NCBI RefSeq assembly: GCF_016107395.1
Contig: NZ_JAAIKO010000054.1
Span: 1 to 44,059 of the forward strand
DNA: 44,059 bases
Source of the DNA: Streptomyces fildesensis
GTDB taxonomy: Bacteria; Actinomycetota; Actinomycetes; Streptomycetales; Streptomycetaceae
Reading direction: 5' to 3'
The first letter of the stretch is position 1. Every line of letters begins with the position of its first letter. Below, piece by piece: positions 26,924 to 34,023 of this stretch. The notes under the pieces were generated by a model. That model was given only the letters and a program-made list of their open reading frames with translations. It did not search any database and had not been told where the DNA came from. The position numbers and the translations under genes are program-made.

Positions 26924-27207
26924 TTTTACTCCATGCTGGTGCGGAACGATCGATCTCCCAGGGTAGTCGCCACCACCGACCACCCCCTCCGCCCGCATCC
27001 ATTGCCGGTAGCACCACACAGCGTGTGTTTTCGGTCACCCGGTGTGCCACTCGCAGGCAGGAGCGGTCCGCCGCTCGCTGCCGCCGCGCGAAACTGCCGC
27101 CGCGCGAAGTTGATCGAGCAAGTTCGCGCAAGTTGCTGTCGCGCGCCGGTGGGCGCGGTGCAAGCTCGTTGGCAGCGATCCCATCCGGCTCGCCAGCGGA
27201 GGACACC
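26924..27207. other. Non-coding region between the ABC-F gene and the chimeric remnant
   Basis: Holds the leftward ABC-F promoter and the rightward control region of the broken gene, with GAAGTTG/CAAGTTCGCGCAAGTTGC repeats at about 27104-27137. No gene supported. Confidence 0.5.
27078..27109. repeat. Two tandem 16-bp repeats
   Basis: CTGCCGCCGCGCGAA followed by A then again followed by G: two adjacent copies that differ only in the last base. They lie 100 bp upstream of the pseudogene start. Confidence 0.8.
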
Positions 27208-27514
27208 ATGGCGTTACACCTGCTCGGCAAGGACCCGGAGAGCAAGTCCGGCGGCTCTCCCACCGTGTATCTCGATGACGAGACCCGACGACCGGCGATC
27301 TTGGGCCTCCATCGACTACGTACCCGGCGAAACGTCGTTCGAGGTGGATCAGTACGGCCCACGCCGCCTCTGGGACGAGGTCGGGACCGCCTACTCCTGG
27401 TGGTTGGAGAACGGCCGGCCGGAGCGCGACGAATTCGGCCTCACCGTGACGAAGACCGGCGGCCAGCAGGTCTGGCTACGCACGCCGGGAACGCCGGTCC
27501 CCACCGTCCGCTGA
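27208..27514 (+). pseudogene. Chimeric gene remnant: 5' end of a small regulator-linked protein joined out of frame to a methyltransferase C-terminus
   Basis: The ATG with GCGGAGG upstream opens MALHLLGKDPESKSGG then SPTVYLDDETRR, the start of a small protein family (about 70 residues) that I remember from XRE/DUF397 loci. At about 27290 the similarity stops. In the +1 frame, sequence from about 27299 reads SWASIDYVPGETSFEV, then YGPRRLWDEVGTAYSWWLENGRPERDEFGLTVT, to the TGA at 27514, which resembles the C-terminal end of FxLD-type SAM methyltransferases. The original frame runs on past the terminator, so no single protein makes sense. A deletion fusing two genes is the simplest reading. Confidence 0.6.
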
Positions 27515-27536
27515 CTGCACCCCAGGAATGCCGCAG

Positions 27537-27570
27537 GCGGGGCTACTCACCCCGGGGTGAGTAGCCCCGC
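27537..27570. terminator. Perfect 34-bp palindromic terminator
   Basis: 17-bp arms (GCGGGGCTACTCACCCC and its complement) with no spacer, 22 nt after the remnant's stop. It insulates the following membrane gene. Confidence 0.9.
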
Positions 27571-27608
27571 TCATGCCGCCCGCCCGGTTGCGCCCTAGCG
27601 TCATCGGC

Positions 27609-27947
27609 ATGACCATCCCCGTGAGCACACCGGCCGCACGAACCCCGCTCCCACTGGTCCGCGGGCTGCTCGCGGTGCTGCTCGTCGTCGCCGGCCTGTT
27701 CACCTACCTGCTCGCGCCCATCTTCGTCATGGCGAGCGACTCGTGCTTCCCGGACTCCCACGAGGGCATCTGCGACCCCGCCCGCCAGAACCTCATCGTC
27801 CTGCTCCCCCAGATCGCCGCCCCACTGATCGTGACGGCCGGCCTGTTCGGCACCCTCCGCCGCAACGGCACGGCGGTGGCCGCCACGTTGGGTTTGGTCC
27901 TGCTCCTGGTGGTCTGGATCATCAACGCGACACTGGCCTCGTCCTAG
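27609..27947 (+). CDS. Small membrane protein, unknown function
   Basis: A 112-residue protein with three membrane helices (about 18-42, 62-82, 88-107) and a short outer loop with two cysteines (SDSCFPDSHEGICDP) that could form a disulfide. The start follows a TAGCGT -10-like hexamer by 7 nt, so the mRNA would be leaderless; an upstream in-frame ATG lies before this box. The stop codon overlaps the stop of the convergent DUF397 gene. Layout resembles the 29918-30238 protein, but the sequences do not match clearly. Confidence 0.75.
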   Translation: MTIPVSTPAARTPLPLVRGLLAVLLVVAGLFTYLLAPIFVMASDSCFPDSHEGICDPARQNLIVLLPQIAAPLIVTAGLFGTLRRNGTAVAATLGLVLLLVVWIINATLASS

Positions 27948-28132
27948 GACCGGTCCGCCCCGGCCTTCAGGGCCTGGAGGAACGCGCGGAGCGCGGCGGG
28001 GGTGGTGCGGAGGATCACGTCGGGGTCGTCGCTCTCACGGAGGCGGATCGTTCCGTCGGAGGTGCGGGCTATGTAGAGGCAGTTCGCCCCCTGATTGCTG
28101 TACGAGGACTTCTGCCAGTCCATCGTGGGCAT
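27944..28132 (-). CDS. DUF397 protein
   Basis: A 62-residue protein with the family pattern WQKSSYSNQGANCLYIA, VILRTTPAALRAFLQALKAG. DUF397 proteins occur almost only in actinomycetes next to XRE-type regulators, and are thought to bind them and modulate their activity (WhiJ-type systems). GGAG lies 6 nt before the ATG, inside the end of the regulator's region: the gap to the upstream XRE gene is 9 bp, so the two form an operon. Confidence 0.93.
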   Translation of the reverse strand: MPTMDWQKSSYSNQGANCLYIARTSDGTIRLRESDDPDVILRTTPAALRAFLQALKAGADRS

Positions 28133-28141
28133 GCGCGCTCC

Positions 28142-28993
28142 TCAGCTCTCCTGTGCGATGCGGCGAATCAAGTCGCGCGACCTGTCGGGCTTGAGCGCGG
28201 ACCCCTCCATCCGGTCCAGAACGGACCGGTACCACTGTAGAAGCGCCTCCGCGTCGAGAAACTCGCAGCTGTGATCGGTGTCGAGTTCCACGGTGTCCAG
28301 CTGCGGCACGGAACCGTAGGCGTAGGTGATCGGCTGGCCGGATGGTGTGAAGGACGCACTACCGAACGGGATCACCACGAGGGAGATGTGGTCGTGCTCG
28401 CTCATCTCGATGAGGTGAGCGAGCTGCGCTCGTACCGTGTCGGGCCCGCCCAGCCCCATCCGCAGCGCCGCCTCGTGGATGACCACGGAGTACGAGACCG
28501 GTTCGTCGCGGAACAGGATCGCCTGCCGCTTGATCCGGAACGAGACCCGGTGCTCCACCTCATGCGGCCGAAGCGCGGGGACACTCTGGCAAATCGTCGC
28601 GCGGGCGTGATCAACGGTCTGGAGCAGACCCGGCATGTGGATCGCCACGGCGACCCGGATCGCTGTTGAGTGGTGCTCCATCTCCGCCAGATCGAGCAAC
28701 CCGACGGGGAAGGTCTCCCGGTACTCCTCCCACCAGCCGCGCGGGCGCTTCCCGGTCATCGCAACAAGCGCCTCGATCAGGTCCTCACCGAAACAGTTGT
28801 AGCCACGGGCCATCGCGTGAACCCGGTCGGCACTCACTGGGTGCCGGCCCGACTCGATGTTGCTGATGCGCGACTGGTTGACGCCGAACAGGGCTGCGGC
28901 GGCCGTCGCGGACAACCCCGCGCGCTCACGCAGTTTGCGCAGCTCAGCGCCGAGACGCTGCTGTCGCAACGTCGGAGTACTGCTGGGTGGCAT
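28142..28993 (-). CDS. XRE-family regulator with DUF5753 ligand domain (WhiJ-like)
   Basis: A 283-residue regulator. The helix-turn-helix is at about 12-66 (LGAELRKLRERAGLSATAAAALFGVNQSRISNIESGRHPVSADRVHAM). The rest (about 90-270) is the DUF5753 domain: HSTAIRVAVAIHMPGLLQT, ALRPHEVEHRVSFRIKRQAIL, HEAALRM and HISLVVIPFG. GGAGGG lies about 9 nt before the chosen ATG. Divergent from the HATPase gene and followed by DUF397, which is the standard three-part arrangement. It likely represses both directions through the AT-rich palindrome at 29051. Confidence 0.93.
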   Translation of the reverse strand: MPPSSTPTLRQQRLGAELRKLRERAGLSATAAAALFGVNQSRISNIESGRHPVSADRVHAMARGYNCFGEDLIEALVAMTGKRPRGWWEEYRETFPVGLLDLAEMEHHSTAIRVAVAIHMPGLLQTVDHARATICQSVPALRPHEVEHRVSFRIKRQAILFRDEPVSYSVVIHEAALRMGLGGPDTVRAQLAHLIEMSEHDHISLVVIPFGSASFTPSGQPITYAYGSVPQLDTVELDTDHSCEFLDAEALLQWYRSVLDRMEGSALKPDRSRDLIRRIAQES

Positions 28994-29050
28994 CGCTGCG
29001 CCCTCCTCGATCCGTGCACAGTGCGGCGGGTCACCCACACGAGCGCATCC

Positions 29051-29062
29051 TGAATATATTCA
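29051..29062. promoter_or_regulatory. Perfect AT-rich palindrome between XRE and HATPase genes
   Basis: TGAATATATTCA is a perfect 12-bp palindrome, followed by a partial copy GTGAATCGCCGAATACTTC. It lies 58 bp upstream of the XRE start and 130 bp before the HATPase start; a TACAGT -10-like box follows at 29096. Confidence 0.6.
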
Positions 29063-29190
29063 AGTGAATCGCCGAATACTTCACAGTTAACGTCCTACAG
29101 TGTGACGCATGCCACTCGATGGCGCCGGAAGAGCACCGCCCCGCCAGGGGCGACACCGCCACCGGGCCACCCGACCGGAGGCGGTCCCCC

Positions 29191-29649
29191 ATGCACAACG
29201 ACAACAACGTAGCGGCGAACACGCCGCACCCCGACGAGTTCTGGACGTACACCCTCCAACTCCCGCACGACGGCAGAGCCGTCCGCATCGCGCGGGCGAC
29301 GGTGCGAGCCGTGCTGCTGACGTACGGGATCCCGCAGGTCACCGACGTGGCCGAGCTACTGGCGAGCGAGTTGGTGACCAACTCGCTGCTGTACTCCGAC
29401 GGGCCGTCGTGGATCCGGCTGAGCAATCCGCGCACCACGCACGTACGGGTGGGTGTGTGGGACACCAACCCGACGATTCCGCCGCCGTTTCGCGGCGCAC
29501 TGCACCCGCCCGGGCCGCCCGAGTGCGCCGAGCGGGGGCGGGGGCTGCTGCTCGTGCGGGAGTGCGCGGACCGGTGGGGCGGGTACGCGCTCGGCGAGGA
29601 AGTGTTCGGGGTGTGCGGGAAGTTGCTGTGGTTCGAGTTGGCCGCCTGA
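29191..29649 (+). CDS. Serine-kinase-like ATPase (HATPase_c_2, RsbW fold)
   Basis: A 152-residue protein of the anti-sigma-kinase fold. The N-box is ELLASELVTNSLLYS, where Leu replaces the usual His near its end; the G1 region is VGVWDTNPTIP and the G2 region GRGLLLVRECADRWG. In streptomycetes such proteins accompany XRE/DUF397 pairs and may regulate sigma factors or partner proteins. GGAGG lies 9 nt before the ATG. Its stop overlaps the next start by 1 nt (TGATG), which couples the two. Confidence 0.9.
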   Translation: MHNDNNVAANTPHPDEFWTYTLQLPHDGRAVRIARATVRAVLLTYGIPQVTDVAELLASELVTNSLLYSDGPSWIRLSNPRTTHVRVGVWDTNPTIPPPFRGALHPPGPPECAERGRGLLLVRECADRWGGYALGEEVFGVCGKLLWFELAA

Positions 29650-29864
29650 TGGCGGAACCCGGCGATCCGCTCGTCGAGGCGGCCCTGCGGGTGACCGTCA
29701 GCGGGCTGGATCTCGCCGCGGCGGATCGGTTCGACCGCGAACTGAGCGCCGCGCGGCAGGAGGCGGAACGGACGGGCAGTGCCGCCGCGCTGGAATCCTT
29801 CCTGCACCGGTGGCGGGTGTTCATCGCGCTGCGGCGGCGCCCCGACGATCCGGGTGAGACCTGA
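29649..29864 (+). CDS. DUF6247-like small protein
   Basis: A 71-residue acidic helical protein: PLVEAALRVTVSGLDLAAADRFDRELSAARQEAERTG then SAAALESFLHRWRVFIALRRRPD, similar to the DUF6247 family as I remember it. It starts at ATG in TGATG with the HATPase stop, so it is made by re-initiation. Proteins of this type resemble antitoxin-like partners but no toxin is adjacent. Function unknown. Confidence 0.75.
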   Translation: MAEPGDPLVEAALRVTVSGLDLAAADRFDRELSAARQEAERTGSAAALESFLHRWRVFIALRRRPDDPGET

Positions 29865-29917
29865 CACCCGTTCGAACTCGTGGCGTGACGTCAGGGCGAA
29901 CCGCTACCGTGCCGCAC

Positions 29918-30238
29918 GTGACGCACAGAGAGATCGTCGAGCAGGGTGTCCGGGTACTGGGTGTGGCGGTCGTCTGTCTGTGCTCCCTCGTCGGGCTGAC
30001 CGCCGTGTCGCTGATGGGCCTGTCCGCCGGGAACGAATGCGATCCGGGCGACCACGCCCTCTGCAACGGCTGGGGCAGGGACGTTCTGTCCCTCGGGCCG
30101 ATGGTTGTCGCCCTGGCGGCAGCAGCCGTGGGCAGCTACGGCGCGATGTCCCGCCGCCCGTGGCGACCGGTCCTGTGGGTGATCGCGATGGCAGCGCAGT
30201 TCACGGTGTGGGCACTGGTGATGGAGCTTTACGGCTGA
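29918..30238 (+). CDS. Small membrane protein, unknown function
   Basis: A 106-residue protein with three hydrophobic helices (11-36, 59-77, 84-103) and an outer loop with two cysteines (NECDPGDHALCNGWG). The GTG start is placed 7 nt after a TACCGT -10-like box, giving a leaderless mRNA; another in-frame GTG at 29885 would add 11 residues but lies upstream of that box. It ends 7 bp from the convergent STAS gene. No family recognised. Confidence 0.7.
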   Translation: MTHREIVEQGVRVLGVAVVCLCSLVGLTAVSLMGLSAGNECDPGDHALCNGWGRDVLSLGPMVVALAAAAVGSYGAMSRRPWRPVLWVIAMAAQFTVWALVMELYG

Positions 30239-30245
30239 GGCTCCA

Positions 30246-30653
30246 TCAGCTCGCTTCGCACCCTGGCCGGTTGGCCATCCCAGGGGAGGAGCGGGTGACG
30301 GCGATGGCGGGGGTCACGCCCGTCAGCCGCAGGATGGTGAGCATCCTGGTGTCGGTGCAGAGCAGGGTGAGGTCGCCGCCGCGGTCCACGGCTCGGCGCC
30401 AGGCCCGGCAGATGGGGCCGAGCCCGGCACTGTCGATGAAGGTCACCCCGCGCAGGTCGACAAGCACCGACGGAGCGCTGCGGGCGGTTGCCGCGTCCAG
30501 GTGCTGGTCGCTCTCGCCGGTGGTTGCGATGTCGATCTCGCCGTGGAACTCGACGACGGTCGTGCCCCGCGCGTCCTGGCCGATGGTGCGGACCGCGGGA
30601 CGCCGGAGGTGTCCGGGCGCCGCGCCATGGCCCGGATCGGATCCTGTTCGCAT
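30246..30653 (-). CDS. STAS-domain anti-sigma factor antagonist
   Basis: A 135-residue protein. After about 25 residues of unstructured N-terminus the STAS fold begins: TTVVEFHGEIDIATTGESDQHLDAA, then VLVDLRGVTFIDSAGLGPICRAWR with the phosphorylatable S75. Such proteins bind RsbW-type kinases and free a sigma factor. A HATPase gene lies 0.6 kb away on the other strand, but it is of the XRE/DUF397-linked type, so a partnership is only possible. The start has no good ribosome site, and the first residues are uncertain. Confidence 0.88.
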   Translation of the reverse strand: MRTGSDPGHGAAPGHLRRPAVRTIGQDARGTTVVEFHGEIDIATTGESDQHLDAATARSAPSVLVDLRGVTFIDSAGLGPICRAWRRAVDRGGDLTLLCTDTRMLTILRLTGVTPAIAVTRSSPGMANRPGCEAS

Positions 30654-30735
30654 GGTGGCTGTGATGGCTGTGATCCTCTGCGGCTTCTCAGGTGCGGGGG
30701 ATGCGGGCGCGGCCCCTTGTTCGGTGCGCGCCCCC

Positions 30736-30762
30736 TCCGGACCCGGTACGACCGGGTCCGGA
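30736..30762 (-). terminator. Terminator of the ECF sigma operon
   Basis: Perfect 11-bp stem TCCGGACCCGG/CCGGGTCCGGA with a 5-nt loop, extended by CCCC/GGGG past a bulged C; 17 nt after the stop at 30779. Confidence 0.85.
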
Positions 30763-30778
30763 CGGGGCGGGACAGTCT

Positions 30779-31408
30779 CTAGCCCACGCCGATGCTGCTC
30801 TGGGAGGCGGGGAAGCAGCTGGGCTCGCCCGGGGACAGCATGACCTCCATGGAGTACATCTTGTCCGGGTGCAGGACACCCTTGAGGGAGGGCTGCACCA
30901 GCACCAGGGAGTCCCCGTGCGGGATGGCGCTGGGCCGGATCACCATCACGCGTCCGTTCTTCGGATCCTGCGAGGAGACCGTCTCGAGGTTGGCGTTGTC
31001 GGTGCGGACCTTGGCGTGGCAGGACTCCGAGGCCCGCAGGACCACGGCCGGCACACCCAGGCTGCGCAGCGCCGCCTGGAGCCCGGACACCTCAGCGCCC
31101 GTCACCTGGATGCTGACGGTCCCGTCCTTGCGCGGAACCACCGTGTAGGCGGCGTTGCTCAGGACCGGCGCACCGCCCGGGACCTGGGCGGTGCTCTGGC
31201 CCGTTCCGGCTTGCGGGGTGTCGGTGGTACCGGCCGAGTGCGGGATCAGCATCACTGCGGTGGCGGCTGCGGCCAGTCCCAGCGCGGTGACCGCGATCCG
31301 CCGGGTGTGGCGCGGCCGCACCGGCACCGCTGCCACGGGCGGCAGGGCCGCGGCGCGGGCGGTGAGCTCCTCGGCGAGCTGCTGCTGGAAGTGCACGGGG
31401 GTGGTCAT
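30779..31408 (-). CDS. Membrane-anchored protein coupled to an ECF sigma factor
   Basis: A 209-residue protein with a cytoplasmic N-terminus of about 35 residues (VHFQQQLAEELTARAAAL), one membrane helix (RIAVTALGLAAAATAVMLIP, 36-55) and an outer domain with two cysteines (ESCHAK, PSCFPAS). It overlaps the sigma factor gene by 4 nt (ATGA), the position expected for an anti-sigma factor. No zinc HxxxCxxC motif is present. From memory, this resembles the small single-pass partners found next to one actinobacterial sigma-70 group; direct binding is inference. Confidence 0.8.
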   Translation of the reverse strand: MTTPVHFQQQLAEELTARAAALPPVAAVPVRPRHTRRIAVTALGLAAAATAVMLIPHSAGTTDTPQAGTGQSTAQVPGGAPVLSNAAYTVVPRKDGTVSIQVTGAEVSGLQAALRSLGVPAVVLRASESCHAKVRTDNANLETVSSQDPKNGRVMVIRPSAIPHGDSLVLVQPSLKGVLHPDKMYSMEVMLSPGEPSCFPASQSSIGVG

Positions 31409-31983
31409 GAGTGGGCCTCCGAGACAGCGTGCAGGGATGAGGTGGTCTTGGTGTCGACGCGCTGCAGGGCCATGCGGGCGCGGTGCAGGCGCACCCGGGC
31501 GGCGGCCGAGCTGATGCCCAGGGCCTGTGCGGCCTCGCGGGTGGTCAGTCCGTCCAGGGCCACCAGGTCCAGCACCGCGCGCAGCGGCTCGGACAGGGCG
31601 GCGTGCCGCGCGGCCAGCTGCCGGGCGTCGCGGGCGGCGTCGATACGGCCCTCGATCGCGCTGACGTCCTCGTCGTCCAGCAGCCGCCGGCCGGCGAGCT
31701 GGGCGGTGGCCTGCCGCTCGCGGGCACTGCCCCGGAAGTGGGCGGCCAGGACGTTGCGGGAGATGCCGTAGAGCCAGGCGACCGGTGCGCCGCGGCGGGC
31801 GTCGTAGGTGTGCGCTTGTTCGAGCGCCGTCAGGAAGATGTCGGCGGTCAGGTCCGCGGCCAGGTGCGGGCTGTCGGTGCGCCGGGTGACAAAACCGAGC
31901 ACAGTGTCGAACTGCTGCTGGTAGAACACGGCGAACCCGACCGGATCACGCACGGGTGGCGCTGCTGAATGCTCCGCTTTCAC
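31405..31983 (-). CDS. ECF-type RNA polymerase sigma factor
   Basis: A 192-residue sigma factor with region 2 (FAVFYQQQFDTVLGFVTRRTDSPHLAADLTADIFLTALEQAHTYD in pieces, followed by PVAWLYGISRNVLAAHFR) and region 4 (LRAVLDLVALDGLTTREAAQALGISSAAARVRLHRARMAL). The GTG start has AAGGAG 7 nt upstream. The next gene, probably its regulator, overlaps by 4 nt. A possible own-type promoter (TGTAAC and GTAGA elements) lies about 40-70 bp upstream, so the gene may activate itself. Signal unknown. Confidence 0.92.
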   Translation of the reverse strand: MKAEHSAAPPVRDPVGFAVFYQQQFDTVLGFVTRRTDSPHLAADLTADIFLTALEQAHTYDARRGAPVAWLYGISRNVLAAHFRGSARERQATAQLAGRRLLDDEDVSAIEGRIDAARDARQLAARHAALSEPLRAVLDLVALDGLTTREAAQALGISSAAARVRLHRARMALQRVDTKTTSSLHAVSEAHS

Positions 31984-32019
31984 GGACGACTCCTTGAACG
32001 GACGAGCAATGCCTTACAT

Positions 32020-32052
32020 CTCTACTTGGCTCGGCCGCCCGAAAGCGTTACA
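32020..32052 (-). promoter_or_regulatory. Possible autoregulated ECF promoter
   Basis: Leftward TGTAACGC and AAGTAGA elements are spaced about 17 bp apart, upstream of the sigma gene. The AAC-containing -35 fits ECF promoters in general. Confidence 0.35.
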
Positions 32053-32090
32053 TGCCCCCTCCAGCACCGGCTGTTCCACACCCGGCAGCG

Positions 32091-33035
32091 TCAGGCGGGC
32101 AGGATCGTCGCCCCCGGGGCCGGGGACGTCGTGACCCGGGTCGTACGGCAGGTGCCGGAGGCCAGGACGGCCTCGGCGATCTTCTCGGCTTCTTCGGGGG
32201 TGGCGGCCAGGAAGGCGCACGTCGGGCCCGAGCCGGAGACCAGGGCGGCCAGGGCGCCGGCCCCGGTGCCCGCGCGGAGGGTGTCGGCGAGGGCGGGGCG
32301 CAGGGAGAGGGCGGCGGGCTGGAGGTCGTTGCCCAGGGCGGCGGCCAGTGCGGCGGGGTCGCCGGAGGCGAGGGCTTCGAGCAGGGCCGGGGCCGGTTCG
32401 GGGTCCGCGATGTCGGCCGTGGTGGCGCCGGTGCCGGACGCTTCGCGCAGCCGGTCGCACTCGCGGTAGACGGCCGGAGTCGACAGACCGCCGTCCGCGA
32501 CGGCGAAGACCCAGTGGAACGGTCCCCGCACGTCGAGCGGGGTGAGGATCTCGCCCCGGCCGCGTCCGAGCGCGGCGCCGCCGATCAGGTTGAACGGCAC
32601 GTCGCTGCCCAGCTCGGCGCAGATGTCCAGGAGTTCGGCCTGCGGGGTGTGCAGTCCCCACAGGGCGTCGCAGGCGAGCAGTGCGCCCGCCCCGTCCGCG
32701 CTGCCGCCCGCCATGCCGCCCGCGACGGGGATGTCCTTGGCGATGTGGATGTGGACGGCGGGCTCGATGCCGTGCCGCGCGGCGAGCGCGACGGCGGCCC
32801 GGGCGGCCAGGTTCGTGCCGTCCAGGGGGATCTCCGCGGCGTCCGGGCCGGACGCCGTGATCCGCAGGCTGTCGGCGGGGGTGACGGTGACCTCGTCGTA
32901 CAGGCCCACGGCGAGGAACACGTTCGCCAGGTCGTGGAAACCGTCGGGCCGCAGACCGCCGACGGCCAGCTGCGCGTTGACCTTGGCGGGGATCCGGACG
33001 GTGACGGAGGCGGACGCGGCGGCGGGCACGCTCAC
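32091..33035 (-). CDS. ispE: 4-diphosphocytidyl-2-C-methyl-D-erythritol kinase
   Basis: A 314-residue GHMP kinase of the MEP pathway for isoprenoid precursors. The substrate part VRIPAKVNAQLAVGGLRPDGFHDL opens the chain; the ATP loop is PVAGGMAGGSADGAG (about 103-117) and the third motif VSGSGPTCAFLA is near the C-terminus. The GTG start shares GTGA with the rsmA stop. The rsmA-ispE pair is conserved in actinobacteria. The usual N in KINL is replaced here by KVNAQL, within the normal range. Confidence 0.96.
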   Translation of the reverse strand: MSVPAAASASVTVRIPAKVNAQLAVGGLRPDGFHDLANVFLAVGLYDEVTVTPADSLRITASGPDAAEIPLDGTNLAARAAVALAARHGIEPAVHIHIAKDIPVAGGMAGGSADGAGALLACDALWGLHTPQAELLDICAELGSDVPFNLIGGAALGRGRGEILTPLDVRGPFHWVFAVADGGLSTPAVYRECDRLREASGTGATTADIADPEPAPALLEALASGDPAALAAALGNDLQPAALSLRPALADTLRAGTGAGALAALVSGSGPTCAFLAATPEEAEKIAEAVLASGTCRTTRVTTSPAPGATILPA

Positions 33036-33949
33036 TGCTCGTCCTCCACCACGACGTCCGCGGCCGGCTTGTCCTCCGCCACGACGGCCGCGACCGGCTT
33101 GTGCTCGGCGATGGCCGCGAACTCCTCGACCGTCAGTGCCTCACCGCGCGCCTGCGGCGAGATGCCCGCCGCGACGAGCGCGGCCTCGGCGGCGGGAGCC
33201 GAGCCGGCCCAGCCGGCGAGCGCGGCCCGCAGGGTCTTGCGGCGCTGGGCGAAGGCCGCGTCGACGACGGCGAAGACCTCGCGCCGGGTGGCCGTGGTCG
33301 GCGGCGGCTCGTGGCGCACCAGCGCGACCAGACCGGAGTCGACGTTCGGCGCGGGCCAGAAGACGTTGCGGCCGATGGATCCGGCGCGCTTCACGTCCGC
33401 GTACCAGTTCGCCTTCACCGAGGGCACGCCGTAGACCTTGTTGCCGGGCTTGGCGGCCAGCCGGTCCGCGACCTCGGCCTGGACCATGACGAGGGTGCGT
33501 TCGATCGTCGGGAACGTCGCGAGCATGTGCAGCAGCACCGGCACCGCCACGTTGTACGGCAGATTCGCGACCAGCGCGGTCGGCGGCGGCCCCGGCAACT
33601 CCGTGACCTGCATCGCGTCGTTGTGCACCAGCGCGAACCGGTCGGCCCGGGAAGGCATCCGTGCCACGATGGTGGGGGTGAGCGCGCCCGCGAGCACGTC
33701 GTCGATCTCGATCGCCGTGACGCGGTCGGCCGCTTCCAGCAGCGCCAGCGTCAGCGATCCGAGGCCGGGTCCGACCTCGAGGACGGTGTCGTCCGGCAGG
33801 ACGCCGGCCGTCCGCACGATGCGCCGCACCGTGTTCGCGTCGATGACGAAGTTCTGGCCCCGCTGCTTGGTGGGGCGTACGCCCAGCGCGGCGGCCAGTT
33901 CGCGGATGTCGGCGGGACCGAGGAGTGCGTCGGGCTCAGTGGTGCTCAC
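33032..33949 (-). CDS. rsmA: 16S rRNA (adenine1518/1519-N6)-dimethyltransferase
   Basis: A 305-residue enzyme (KsgA) that dimethylates two adenines in the 3' loop of 16S rRNA. Motifs: QRGQNFVIDANTVRRIV, the SAM loop VLEVGPGLGSLTLALL, IEIDDVLAG, and catalytic NLPYNVAVPVL; PAPNVDSGLVAL follows. The C-terminal 40 residues are Ala/Val/Glu rich with two similar pieces (AEHKPVAAVVAEDKPAADVVVED). GTG 6 nt after a TACGCT -10-like box suggests a leaderless mRNA. ispE overlaps its end by 4 nt. Confidence 0.96.
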   Translation of the reverse strand: MSTTEPDALLGPADIRELAAALGVRPTKQRGQNFVIDANTVRRIVRTAGVLPDDTVLEVGPGLGSLTLALLEAADRVTAIEIDDVLAGALTPTIVARMPSRADRFALVHNDAMQVTELPGPPPTALVANLPYNVAVPVLLHMLATFPTIERTLVMVQAEVADRLAAKPGNKVYGVPSVKANWYADVKRAGSIGRNVFWPAPNVDSGLVALVRHEPPPTTATRREVFAVVDAAFAQRRKTLRAALAGWAGSAPAAEAALVAAGISPQARGEALTVEEFAAIAEHKPVAAVVAEDKPAADVVVEDEQ

Positions 33950-34023
33950 GTACTCAGCGTACGGGCCCGGCAGCCGCCCTCGAGCCGTGCCCCGGCCGCG
34001 CGGACCAGCGGCCGGGCCACCGC

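Noticed and set aside
29109..29864. 251-codon plus-strand frame in register with the DUF6247 gene, with a -10-like box just upstream
   Set aside because: Its first 180 codons are an Arg/Ala-rich shadow of the HATPase gene, which has its own ribosome site and clear motifs.
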